Assembly (NCBI GenBank): GCA_016207515.1
Contig: JACQPN010000019.1
Location: forward strand, 62,001-126,000
Origin: Euryarchaeota archaeon
Lineage (GTDB): Archaea; Thermoplasmatota; SW-10-69-26; JACQPN01
Reading direction: 5' to 3'
Length of the DNA stretch: 64,000 nucleotides
The position numbers and the translations under genes were made by a program. This document shows positions 42,181-51,562 of the stretch, piece by piece. Within the stretch, counting starts at the first letter, position 1. Each line of letters opens with the position of its first letter. Under the pieces are notes generated by a model, which worked only from the letters and a program-made list of their open reading frames with translations, made no database searches and was not told where the DNA came from.

Positions 42181-42333
42181 GAGGGAGGCGAAGGTGCCTT
42201 TGAAGATGGAGGTTTCGGTCGTGGGCGCAAGACCCGTTTGCGCCCGACAAGCCCCGCACCCGTCTCAACGTCCCAGACCCTCGTGTCGGAGTGATCCCCC
42301 TTGGGAAGCGTTCTCACCTCGGTGGGAAGGGCC

Positions 42334-42948
42334 CTAGTGCATCCTTCCGCCGTGTTGGGGCCCGAAGGCGTCCCGGGGCTCGGGGGGCCGGACGAAGAGA
42401 TGGTACTTCTGGTTGGGGTCCGTTATCTCCAACTCGATCCTATGCGCCAGGAGCTTCGCGGGCTGGTGGAGCTGCTTGACGCGCTCCTCCATGTCCTTGA
42501 AGCCCTTGAAAACACCCTTCTTGCGCTCGTTCAAGACGGCCCACATCAGTTTCTTGCCGAGGCCCGGGAGCAATTCCAGGACGTGTAACCTCGTGGTTAT
42601 CGGAGGCGCCTCGTTGTAGAAGCGGATGAAACGCTCCTCGTTCTTCGTCACCATCGCCTCGATCGCGAAGCGTAGCTCCGATTGCGCCGCATGGGTCATC
42701 TCCTCGAAGCGGACTCGGCCACGGACATGGTCGATCTTCTCCCTTTTTTCGGGTTGGTCCTTGCCGACGTAGACGCGCTCGCCCCCGACGAGGACGACGT
42801 TCGGTTTTGGCACTATCTCAAGAAGGGCGAAATTCTGCTCTCCGAGGCCGTACGCCAGGGCGTCACGGCCGCGACGTGGGTCGTCTGGCCTGCCTTGGGG
42901 CAAGTGGTCCAATATGTAAGCGTACTCCTCCAAGACGGCCGACCTCAC
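42334..42948 (-). CDS. DUF655 helix-hairpin-helix protein
   Basis: 204 residues. DUF655 is an archaeal family with a tandem helix-hairpin-helix nucleic-acid-binding region, here around LHVLELLPGLGKKLMWAVL. Other blocks: LEEYAYILDHLPQGRPDDP and GEQNFALLEIVPKPNV. It overlaps rpoF (GTGA) in a cluster pus10-eL21-rpoF-DUF655 widespread in Euryarchaeota, suggesting a role in RNA processing or translation; the function is not established. Confidence 0.9.
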   Translation of the reverse strand: MRSAVLEEYAYILDHLPQGRPDDPRRGRDALAYGLGEQNFALLEIVPKPNVVLVGGERVYVGKDQPEKREKIDHVRGRVRFEEMTHAAQSELRFAIEAMVTKNEERFIRFYNEAPPITTRLHVLELLPGLGKKLMWAVLNERKKGVFKGFKDMEERVKQLHQPAKLLAHRIELEITDPNQKYHLFVRPPEPRDAFGPQHGGRMH

Positions 42949-43289
42949 TTCTTGTAAGAGAGGACCAATTCAATAATCTTATCTAGCTGCTCTTTCGACA
43001 GGTTGGTCTTTTCCTTGTGGAAGAGCCCGCGCAGGTCATCTGGGTGGGTCGGGAGGGTATCGACGATCTTGAAAGCGACTTCGTCGCCGACCACGTTCAA
43101 CGCCTTTACGGCCTTGAGGAGTTCAGCGGCGGTCTCGGTCGGGAGGCGCCCGAATATCTTCGCGTGCTCCAACGCGAGCTTCTGCTCGTAGGAGAGCTCC
43201 TCCTTCCGGTCGGCCTGTTCCTTCTCCAGGATGTCCCGCACCTCGGCCTGCAGGACGCGGCGGCCCTCCGTCGACTGGACCTGCATCAC
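42945..43289 (-). CDS. rpoF: RNA polymerase subunit Rpb4 (RpoF)
   Basis: 114 residues. Stalk subunit of the archaeal RNA polymerase that pairs with RpoE (Rpb7) and is used in open-complex formation and transcript guidance. It shows the HRDC-like helical end FHKEKTNLSKEQLDKIIELV and the N-terminal tip QVQSTEGRRVLQAEVRDILE. The start overlaps the eL21 stop by four bases (ATGA), its own stop overlaps the DUF655 start. Confidence 0.93.
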   Translation of the reverse strand: MMQVQSTEGRRVLQAEVRDILEKEQADRKEELSYEQKLALEHAKIFGRLPTETAAELLKAVKALNVVGDEVAFKIVDTLPTHPDDLRGLFHKEKTNLSKEQLDKIIELVLSYKK

Positions 43290-43603
43290 TGCACCTTCTG
43301 GACTTGGGACGCCTTGTGTATCTGAAGATGCTCGGGGCGGGCGACCACCGTCTTGTACTTGCCGCCCATCCTGACCCTCAATACGAACGAGGTGCCGCGC
43401 CGGCCGGTGACGACGGCCGTCTGGCCGTGGAAGCGGGAATGGGGCTGTCCCTTGTGGACGCTGGGGTTCACGACGATTGCGACGTGATCGCCATCGTCGA
43501 AGCTTCGAAGCGAATGGGTCACGGGGGGCCGTCCCCGCTCGCGTAGCTTCTTCTGGAACTTGTGGCGGGTCTTGCTCCTTGGTCCTTTCGATCTCTCTGC
43601 CAT
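43286..43603 (-). CDS. rpl21e: Ribosomal protein eL21
   Basis: 105 residues. Large-subunit protein with the typical sequence SKGPRSKTRHKFQKKLRERG followed by VAIVVNPSVHKGQPHSRFHG and TAVVTGRRGTSFVLRV. AGGAGG lies eight bases upstream of the ATG. Together with RpoF and Pus10 it marks the window as archaeal. It is the first gene of the three-gene overlap chain; pus10 is 102 bases further upstream. Confidence 0.96.
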   Translation of the reverse strand: MAERSKGPRSKTRHKFQKKLRERGRPPVTHSLRSFDDGDHVAIVVNPSVHKGQPHSRFHGQTAVVTGRRGTSFVLRVRMGGKYKTVVARPEHLQIHKASQVQKVQ

Positions 43604-43705
43604 GGGTGGATCCTCCTTTCGGGGGGTTGGTCGATCGTCTTTCGCGCTCGACCGGTGATCGTATCTATGCGCCTGCCTTGCGCCAAGGACTCGCGCGCCC
43701 GGGCG

Positions 43706-44944
43706 TCACGTCGTCTTGACCGTTTCCTGGTCTTCGACGTCCACGACATCGAGTTCGACGACGCGGGCTTGGGAATCCATCAGCTCCGAGAGCGATGGGC
43801 GTGTCCTGCCGTCGTCGCCGCTCACGAGTTCCTTGATGTACAGGCCGGCGTCGCCCTTGATGACCACGGTGGCCTCTGGTCCTGCGAGGGACTCCACGCT
43901 CATGTCGAGAACGGTTCTCGACCTCACGAGGTCGCTTCGCCGGGCCGTGACCCGTTGTGGCGTGCGCTGGGCGATGGCGCGCCCGCGTAATGCCGCGACC
44001 ACCTTTAAGAACCTTTCGCCATCCGGGGGGCTGTCGAAGAGTACCTTGGCCCGATAGGTCTTCACGGCCCGCGATTCCTTGACGGCGGCCACTTCGGCGC
44101 GCGCTGCGAACCGGAGACCCTCGATCTCAACGGAACCAGAGCGGTTCACCTCGGAGGCGGCGGCCGCGAGGTCGATGGATCTCACGCGCGGGGACCGCAG
44201 TTCGAGGATGAACGGTCGTCCCCGCCCAAGGCAACGCGCGTCGATGTCTTCGCGGCCCATCCCGTGGAAATCGTTGTCCGTCGCCTGTGAAAGTCGGACG
44301 AAGGGGCCCGCCACGATGTCTTGGACGCTCGTAGGGTATTGGCGACCAGTGAAGGCGCATTCGAGGCATCCGGTACCCTTGCAATTGGAACATGGCCATC
44401 TTGTCTGGGGGATGCCTCGCACGAGTTTCCGGTACCTTGCGTAGACGAAGATGGGCGAGATCTCTGCCGTCGCATGGGCGAAGCGCGTATCGATTATGAC
44501 GGTGACGTCGGGCTTCTTGAACTCGACGTCCTTGCCTAACTCGATCGAGAGGCGTTTTCCGATCTCACGGTTCATCTCCGACGTGGCTGCCTCCCGCGTC
44601 TCCTCCGGGGTGATCGCGTCAAGGGCCGCCTCGCGATCCGCGAACGCGTTGGAAAGCCTGGTCCCGATAAGGAGATTCCTGAACTCAAGACCGGCCAACG
44701 CCCGCTTTCCGGCGTCGACGAACTCCCTGACGGCCAAGTAGACGCCCTCGCAATTCCCGCAATCCGGCTCCGAAGGGCCTGAGGGGACGCTCGTGTCCTC
44801 CCGGATCGCCCGCCCGCGCTCGGGGTTCGAGAGCCCGTGCTCTACCTTGCCGAAGCGCCGACCGAGGCATCGATCGCAAAGCGTCGATGCCGGGAGCTTC
44901 GAGACGGCCTCGATGACCTTCGGGGCGAGGAGTTCGCGTTCCAT
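43706..44944 (-). CDS. pus10: tRNA pseudouridine synthase Pus10
   Basis: 412 residues. Makes pseudouridine 55 (and 54) in archaeal tRNA, replacing bacterial TruB. N-terminal THUMP-like domain with zinc-type CxxC pairs (LCDRCLGR, CGNCEG); catalytic domain contains the Asp of DNDFHGMGREDIDARCLGRG, and a tail with RPFILELRSPRVRSIDL and IKELVSGDDGRTRPSLSEL. Preceded by a TATA-like GGTTATTAGC near 44967. It heads the cluster with eL21, rpoF and DUF655. Confidence 0.94.
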   Translation of the reverse strand: MERELLAPKVIEAVSKLPASTLCDRCLGRRFGKVEHGLSNPERGRAIREDTSVPSGPSEPDCGNCEGVYLAVREFVDAGKRALAGLEFRNLLIGTRLSNAFADREAALDAITPEETREAATSEMNREIGKRLSIELGKDVEFKKPDVTVIIDTRFAHATAEISPIFVYARYRKLVRGIPQTRWPCSNCKGTGCLECAFTGRQYPTSVQDIVAGPFVRLSQATDNDFHGMGREDIDARCLGRGRPFILELRSPRVRSIDLAAAASEVNRSGSVEIEGLRFAARAEVAAVKESRAVKTYRAKVLFDSPPDGERFLKVVAALRGRAIAQRTPQRVTARRSDLVRSRTVLDMSVESLAGPEATVVIKGDAGLYIKELVSGDDGRTRPSLSELMDSQARVVELDVVDVEDQETVKTT

Positions 44945-45025
44945 TGTTGGGGAGCGAACCGTGCCCTTGCTAATAACCTAGGCCCACGGGAGCCCCTCGT
45001 CGCAGCGGGACACGCTCCTTCCTCG

Positions 45026-48000
45026 TCAGCCCCAATCCTCGAACCAGGCGACGAGTTTGACGTTGTATGCAGGGTTCTCTGCCACGGTCCCGTCGGGAAG
45101 CGTCACTACGAAATAATCGACGAGACGGGCGGACCCGGCGATCGAGACGCCCACCACCTGCGTCCATGAGATCTCGGTTATGACAGGGTATGCGCCGAAG
45201 AACGAATTCTGTGGGATAGTCCACGAGTGTCGGTAGTTGCCGGGGATCGCCTGCGGGGTCTTGGTCCACAGGGGGTCTCCCGTTCCCCCGCACGGGTCGG
45301 CGGAGTACACGGCGACCGCACCGTCCTCGCGCGCCACGGCCACTTCCAAGCCGACGTTGGACGTGACGAGTTCACCGATGACGACGTCGTTTATCTGTGC
45401 CGGCGCTCCTGCAAAAGTCAGCCCGCACCCGAAGATCGGTTGACCAGCCACAGTCGTCGTCTGGTAGAGGGTGATGCGGTAACCCGGCGTCGCATCCGTA
45501 GAATCGTTCAACGCCACGATGAGCACGCGTGTATTCACGCCATCGGCGAAGGACCTGATGATGTAAGGAACCGCGTCGGGCTCGAGAAGCGCCCCATCTA
45601 GCACCTGTGCCTTCGTCCCCTTTCGGCCGTCGACGACATAGACCTCGGCACCGACGTCAAAAAGCGTCTCGTTCACGCCGTCTCCCGTGAAGTCCACGCT
45701 CGAATCTATGTCGTGCACCTGGGACGACGTGTTCGAGACCAGCGTCGCGTTAGTTCCGTAGATCGACTGGACGTCCCAGCTCCATAGGTCGCCGTAGGTC
45801 TGCAGGCGGGCGCTTTTCAACGTCGTGTTCCATTCGGCCCCCGAGACCGACACGTCGTAATTGGTCGTCGATGAGAAATCCTCGCGATATACGGCGGACG
45901 AGCCAAGGGTGCCGTTGTAGCTCAGGTTGAGATAGTAGTCGCGGGGCGCGATGCTTAGCCCCAGGGCGTTTGTCGCCAGGGTCATGCGCCAGCGGAGGTC
46001 GTTGCCAAGGGTCCCGAAGGTGATGGTCTTGATGACGCTGTTGTTACCGGTCACGGTCACCCACGTTGCGCCGCCGTCGTTTGACACCTCGAGCGTTATT
46101 GGCGCCGTCGTCGACCCCGATGCTGGGACGAAGTACGGGATCCATTCGTCCTTTGGGACCTCGATGAACACGTTGGCGATGGTTTCGAGCCCCGCAAAGG
46201 AGCCGACCTTCTTTGATCGCAACGTTTCGGAACTCGCCACAAGGGAATGGCCCATAAGGTAGCTCGTGTCGCTGGAGCGGCCCCCGTAGACGTAGGTGTA
46301 GTTTGCGCCCGGTGTCACTACCACGGTCCAATTATTGATCCCCGGGGACGGCTCCGAATGCCAATTGAGGCCTCCATCGACCGTCCTCCAAAGCCTGGAG
46401 TTCGTGCCCACGGCCCACCCGTGCGTGCCGTTCGAGAAACTCACCGAATTCACGACCTCGTTCAATCCCTCGACCCAGCCGCGCGACCACGATGTCCCAC
46501 CGTTCGTCGTATAATAGATGTCGGCGACGGCCGTGTTGTTGTTCCCGGTCAAGTTGGCCTTGACCCTCGCGCAGAACTGGGCGCTTCCCGTCACCTGCGT
46601 GCAGTACGCCTCGGTCGGTTCGACGAGGCCGCCGGCCCCGATCCAGCCGTGCGTTGCGTTCGCGAACGTCACGGACCGCAGCGTAAGCCCGAAGGGTTTG
46701 CCCGACTCGGCCTCGATCTGCAGGCTCGACCACGTCGTGGCGCCGTCGGTCGTCTTGAACACGTACCCGTCCTCGCCCACGACGAAGCCCAAGGTGTCGC
46801 TTACGAAGTGGACGCTGATGAAACTGTACCCACCTGCGACGCTCGGGGGCGTCGGGGTGACGTTCGTCCACGTGACGCCGCGGTCGTTGGTCTTGTACAC
46901 GGCGTTATGACCGGCCCAATAGCCCGTCGTTGCGTTCACGAATTGGATCGCGTGGATGGGTGTTTTCGGGAACAGGGTGAAGTTGGATCCGTCCATGGTG
47001 TTCGCCAATGCATCAATGCACCGCGGGTCCTCGATGCCGCGGTTGTCGCAGACCCAGACCAACCCGTCGCCGAGTTCGAGCGGGTCCGTCCCGAACGATT
47101 CTTCGGTGACGCCTCCTGCGACGCCCGCGATGGCGAAGAAACTCGTCGTCGGGTAGGTGACGGAAGTGAGGCGCAGGGTCTTGGACGCGTTGATGATGAT
47201 GTAAGAGCTGGGTGGCGTCCCGCGTACGACGGGCGCGAGTATCCCCGTCCCTCCGCTATCGCCGACGATGAGGCCACGGTCCTCGTCGATGAAAGCGGCA
47301 TCATAGACGGTCGTCGCGACGAACCCGGACGAGAGTACTCCCGAAAAGACGTTCCCCGCGGAGATCCCGTTGTACGCGCGGACCTTGCTCGTGGGAGCGA
47401 GGGTCAAGTAGTCGCTGATCCCGTCCCCGTTCAAGTCGCTTTGGACGACCTTCGGAACGACGATCGGTGGCTTCGGCCCGTCGAGCGCCGCCGTGGAGGC
47501 CACCGGTGTACCGCCGTACGTGACGTTCCTACGCGGGACCCCCGTGGGGGTGTAAGTCCACTTCCCCTCGCCTTCGAACGTGAAACCCGCAACTGTGCCG
47601 TCGAGTCCTTGGATGACGAGGCCGCCCGAACGGGCCCAGGTGGCGCTCCCCGTGTGGTTACCGACGGCGCCCAAGGCCATGCTTCCGATAGGTATGAGCA
47701 ACTGTTTTGCCCACTGGAGTGTGCCCGCCGACGTGAACTTCGCAAGTTGTCCATCGTACACCGTGGAGTTCTGACACGTGCCACCTGCGCCCGCGTAGAC
47801 GTAATCGATGATGCCGTCGCCTTCGTTGTCGTGGAGCGCTATTGCGTTCACGCTGTAATTGAACCGGTAGCTCCACACCGTGTCCCCTGATGACCCGGCA
47901 AGCGCGTAAAGCGCCCCATCGCACGTGCCGACCACGGTGCCGTAGTTCGTGAGACTCAGACGGCCGGACGCCATCGCAGTCACTTGCGAAGCGACGCCCT

Positions 48001-51000
48001 TCTGCCACAACTGCGGATGCGCGCCATCGCCATCTATTGCGTAGACGACACCCGTCTTCGAGCCGACCACGACGTCGTTTGCCCCCGCGCCGTTGGAATT
48101 GATGATGTTGACCTTCGACAACGCGCTCACGGTGCCCTCAGCATAGGCGCCGACCAAGGTCTTGATCGGGACACCGCTATCAAGAGAGGCAGGACCGTAG
48201 ATCCTGGTCGTCTCGATGATGTTCAAGGCCCCGAGCCCTGACAATTGATCGACGAGCGACTGCGCCCGGACCGTGATGTTCACGTTGCCGCCGAGAGTGT
48301 AGTAGCGACGCTCGACGTCCATGGTGCTGTTGTAAAGAGCGCTACGGAGTGTCCCCACAAGCGTGGACGTGGAAACGCCGTTTGCATCGTACGTGGTCTT
48401 TCCGGCGACCGCCTTCTTTCCAAGTAGAAGGGACGACGTCACATTGAAAGTGTTGTTTATCACAAGTTTTGTGGTCGAATCCCGGGCCTTGTACCCTGTG
48501 GACATCAAGGCGCCGCTGGTGCTGTTGACCTTGTCGGGCGGGATGTCGCGGTAGTACACGGACGGGGAGGCCGAGAACCGATCGAGAGTCGTCTGGTAAC
48601 TGTTATCAAACGTGACAGGTGTGAATGCGTACGAGTCGTTTTGCAACCCCGTTGCATAACCATTGGCCGTCACGTTGAAGATGAATTCCGCGGCGGTGGT
48701 CTTTGTCACGCTTCTTGCTCCCGTCCAATAGACTCGCGTGGCATTGAAGAGGTGCCACCCCGACGTCGTGAATTTCGTTCCCGTGTGGACCGCCGTCGGG
48801 CCGGTGGTGATGCCGCCGAGTATCCGGGCGGAGGAATTCCCCGCCGGGAAGCCGCCCTGCGCAAAAGCCGTCGGCGTGACGACGACGCGTTGGGTCTCGA
48901 CCATGAATCGCTCCGTCTCAGAATGGAATTTCGTGATTGAGCTGTTGTATCCACCGGAGTTCAGGCCGCCGAACAGGTATGCCTCGCGGAATTGCTCGTC
49001 GTTCAAGAGCAGCGCGCCGGCTATCGGCCATGGCAGGTTCGCGGAGGCCGGCGCCGAGACGATGGAGGTGTCCGCGTCGTAGATGACGGTAGTGTTGAGA
49101 TAATTCGTCCCGTCGTGCCCTCCGAACGTGTACGCCCGGCGCGTTATTGGATCCCACATCGCCGACGTGTTGGCGCGCGCAGATGGAAGGCTCCCGGCGA
49201 GCGTGATCTTCTGGTTCGGGAGGTCGATCTTCATTATGTCGCTGAAGAACTGGGTGCCGTTGTAGCCGCCGAAGACGTACAAGATCTGGTCGCGCGCGTC
49301 GAACGCGGCGCTGGCGCCGGCCCGGGCCGGCGGCAATGAATGCTGGACCACGGTCACGTCGTCGACGTATGTGGTCGTCATCGCGTCATAGTCGAGCGTG
49401 GCGCCGAACCAGTCGTTCATCGTCGAAACACCGACACTCACGTTGATGGTGGACGCCGTGGGGACCACCATGGTGGAGAGCTGCAACCAACCGGTCGCGG
49501 CGGTCCCGTTGCCTTTCCAAGGGTCGTGTCGATCCTTGGTGTCGCCGTCGATCTGGAGGTACTGTCGCAGGTACTTCTTGTTGAGGACGCCCGCGGGGTC
49601 GTAGGCATCGTAGATCCAAGCGGACACGAGCGTGGGCACGTTCGGTGTGACTGTCACGCTGCGGTAGATGAACGTCCTGTTACCGTTGGATTGGTTCCCG
49701 GCCAGGTTTATCTTGTAACTCTTCGACCCGCCGTGCGCTTGTGTCGTCACAAGGCCGCCGTCGACGCCCGGAGCGCCGCTGTAGGTGTCGCTTTGCGACG
49801 CGAACGTCCATCCCGGCGACGATTCGAAATCGCTCGACAACGCCGTCGTGTTGACGTACGTCGTGAAATCGGCGGAGAGGTTCAACACCTCGCCTGGCGA
49901 ATCCCCACTGTGCGGGAGGACATTATAGACGTACGGCGAATAGCCCGACAGCAGTTTCCCGCCGTATAGCAGCGTCGACCCATCGCTCTCCGTCTGCGCG
50001 TATGCCATGTGCGAAAGGTTCACCGGCAGCCTGAACGTGGCGTTCGATTGGAACATCGTGGCGTTCACACGGGTGATGTCCGCCGTCACGTAACCCGCCC
50101 GCTCACCACCGATGAGCCAGAAGTTCTCACGGTCGATGCCTGTCGCGGCGAAGGCACGGCTGGCGTTGAGAACGGCAACATTCGGATCGAACTTCGCGGA
50201 CGGCGTCAACCCGATGACGCCGGCAAAGAGCGATCTATTGTTGATCGACGACACGCTGAACCGACCAAGGTTCACATCGGCGATGCCGTTGGCGAACCCG
50301 GCCGTGAAGGTCGTTTGCGCGTTGACGCCTAGCGGGTACGGGACGGCCGTGGAGACGAGCGGGCGAAGTGATGCCGCGCCAACGCCGGCCGGCATCTCGA
50401 CGATGAAACGCGCGCGGCCCAACGAGCCGTTCCCCAGGAAGGCGGAGAACTCGTAGAAATGCTTGGTCGCTTTGGTCGTGTAGATTGCCGTGGAAAATTT
50501 GAAAATACGCGTATCGTTCACCAATGGCAGGGTTCGGTTTGCCGTGATGTTCCATCCGAGGTCGCTGTTGCCCGTTACTTTGGCGGCCGCCCAGTTGTAT
50601 TGACTATTCGTGACGTCGTCTGGGAGCGCGTCGTCCCAATCGGGCGGAAGCATTACGGTAAGTGTGCTCCCGTTCGGAAGTGTGCCATCTTGCGTCTCGC
50701 GGAGGCGAATGAAAAAAGTAATCGGTACTGAACTGGTCGTCGAAAGCTCCGTGACCGAGATCTTCCTGAAACCTTGTGGAATATGCGGTGGGTTCTGATT
50801 CTTTGTAAACAACAATTCCGATGAATGGACGGGGGCCAACGTTGATCCTTCCGCCGTGATTTCGTGCTGTTTGATCATCGGCAATCCGGCCCCCGCCAAC
50901 GTGATATTCAACAATTCGCCTCTCATCTCTTCGACTTTCGAACTTTTTACAGGAAGGGAATAGACGCCCATCTCGGCGAGTCCGTCGTAGAAATTCAAAT

Positions 51001-51433
51001 CGGGAACCACCAGGTCGTACGACCATTGTGGCGTGATGATGCGACTCCCAGTCACGGTTTCGCCCAGCGGGTCCCGCTTCTTGTATATCTCGAACGGCTC
51101 GTACCCGTTGTCGATGTAGACGCTGTAGATGGATCCGACGCCAAGCAGGTTATTGAGCTTGCTAGTGAGGTTCGTCGAATCGCCTTGGATTGATTGCGCC
51201 ACGTACTTCGAGAGCGTGTTGTCCCCGTACTTCCAGTCAGTGGCCGGGAGCTCGTGGACGACGTTCAGGGCATCGCTAGACCGCAGTTCGAGCTCGGCCC
51301 GCGTCTTTGACGTCGGCGACGACGGCAAAGAGAACGACAATACGAAGAGCACCGTGGCGAGGATCAAGATACCGACAAGCACGGCCTCCAAGACCTGGAC
51401 CTGCCCTTGGTCTCCGCTCAATCTCTTGCTCAT
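45026..51433 (-). CDS. Giant pilin-anchored surface protein with several beta-propellers
   Basis: 2135 residues from ATG 51433. The N-terminus (SKRLSGDQGQVQVLEAVLVG, then a hydrophobic stretch) resembles archaeal type IV pilin-like signal/anchor segments. Domains in order: ~200-residue beta region; Kelch-type repeats about 435-830 (ILYVFGGYNGTQ, RRAYTFGGHDGTN, AYLFGGLNSGG); PQQ/FG-GAP-like repeats about 1110-1345 (NDVVVGSKTGVVYAIDGDG); Ycf48/BNR-like repeats about 1480-1700 (TGYWAGHNAVYKTNDRGVTW, HGWAVGTNSRLWRTVDGGLN); and a second FG-GAP region about 1900-2050. No C-terminal anchor. Probably a cell-surface adhesion or assembly platform; function unknown. Confidence 0.8.
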   Translation of the reverse strand: MSKRLSGDQGQVQVLEAVLVGILILATVLFVLSFSLPSSPTSKTRAELELRSSDALNVVHELPATDWKYGDNTLSKYVAQSIQGDSTNLTSKLNNLLGVGSIYSVYIDNGYEPFEIYKKRDPLGETVTGSRIITPQWSYDLVVPDLNFYDGLAEMGVYSLPVKSSKVEEMRGELLNITLAGAGLPMIKQHEITAEGSTLAPVHSSELLFTKNQNPPHIPQGFRKISVTELSTTSSVPITFFIRLRETQDGTLPNGSTLTVMLPPDWDDALPDDVTNSQYNWAAAKVTGNSDLGWNITANRTLPLVNDTRIFKFSTAIYTTKATKHFYEFSAFLGNGSLGRARFIVEMPAGVGAASLRPLVSTAVPYPLGVNAQTTFTAGFANGIADVNLGRFSVSSINNRSLFAGVIGLTPSAKFDPNVAVLNASRAFAATGIDRENFWLIGGERAGYVTADITRVNATMFQSNATFRLPVNLSHMAYAQTESDGSTLLYGGKLLSGYSPYVYNVLPHSGDSPGEVLNLSADFTTYVNTTALSSDFESSPGWTFASQSDTYSGAPGVDGGLVTTQAHGGSKSYKINLAGNQSNGNRTFIYRSVTVTPNVPTLVSAWIYDAYDPAGVLNKKYLRQYLQIDGDTKDRHDPWKGNGTAATGWLQLSTMVVPTASTINVSVGVSTMNDWFGATLDYDAMTTTYVDDVTVVQHSLPPARAGASAAFDARDQILYVFGGYNGTQFFSDIMKIDLPNQKITLAGSLPSARANTSAMWDPITRRAYTFGGHDGTNYLNTTVIYDADTSIVSAPASANLPWPIAGALLLNDEQFREAYLFGGLNSGGYNSSITKFHSETERFMVETQRVVVTPTAFAQGGFPAGNSSARILGGITTGPTAVHTGTKFTTSGWHLFNATRVYWTGARSVTKTTAAEFIFNVTANGYATGLQNDSYAFTPVTFDNSYQTTLDRFSASPSVYYRDIPPDKVNSTSGALMSTGYKARDSTTKLVINNTFNVTSSLLLGKKAVAGKTTYDANGVSTSTLVGTLRSALYNSTMDVERRYYTLGGNVNITVRAQSLVDQLSGLGALNIIETTRIYGPASLDSGVPIKTLVGAYAEGTVSALSKVNIINSNGAGANDVVVGSKTGVVYAIDGDGAHPQLWQKGVASQVTAMASGRLSLTNYGTVVGTCDGALYALAGSSGDTVWSYRFNYSVNAIALHDNEGDGIIDYVYAGAGGTCQNSTVYDGQLAKFTSAGTLQWAKQLLIPIGSMALGAVGNHTGSATWARSGGLVIQGLDGTVAGFTFEGEGKWTYTPTGVPRRNVTYGGTPVASTAALDGPKPPIVVPKVVQSDLNGDGISDYLTLAPTSKVRAYNGISAGNVFSGVLSSGFVATTVYDAAFIDEDRGLIVGDSGGTGILAPVVRGTPPSSYIIINASKTLRLTSVTYPTTSFFAIAGVAGGVTEESFGTDPLELGDGLVWVCDNRGIEDPRCIDALANTMDGSNFTLFPKTPIHAIQFVNATTGYWAGHNAVYKTNDRGVTWTNVTPTPPSVAGGYSFISVHFVSDTLGFVVGEDGYVFKTTDGATTWSSLQIEAESGKPFGLTLRSVTFANATHGWIGAGGLVEPTEAYCTQVTGSAQFCARVKANLTGNNNTAVADIYYTTNGGTSWSRGWVEGLNEVVNSVSFSNGTHGWAVGTNSRLWRTVDGGLNWHSEPSPGINNWTVVVTPGANYTYVYGGRSSDTSYLMGHSLVASSETLRSKKVGSFAGLETIANVFIEVPKDEWIPYFVPASGSTTAPITLEVSNDGGATWVTVTGNNSVIKTITFGTLGNDLRWRMTLATNALGLSIAPRDYYLNLSYNGTLGSSAVYREDFSSTTNYDVSVSGAEWNTTLKSARLQTYGDLWSWDVQSIYGTNATLVSNTSSQVHDIDSSVDFTGDGVNETLFDVGAEVYVVDGRKGTKAQVLDGALLEPDAVPYIIRSFADGVNTRVLIVALNDSTDATPGYRITLYQTTTVAGQPIFGCGLTFAGAPAQINDVVIGELVTSNVGLEVAVAREDGAVAVYSADPCGGTGDPLWTKTPQAIPGNYRHSWTIPQNSFFGAYPVITEISWTQVVGVSIAGSARLVDYFVVTLPDGTVAENPAYNVKLVAWFEDWG

Positions 51434-51562
51434 GCCACCAACCGGACCCTTCCACCTCTCCAGCGGTCTGAGTCTGAGTAGTCTAAGAGCGGCCACATTT
51501 AGGCGTTCCGGAAAGGGCGCCGAAGGCTATATAGGCCGCGCTGGTTTGGTGACGCCCGTCCT

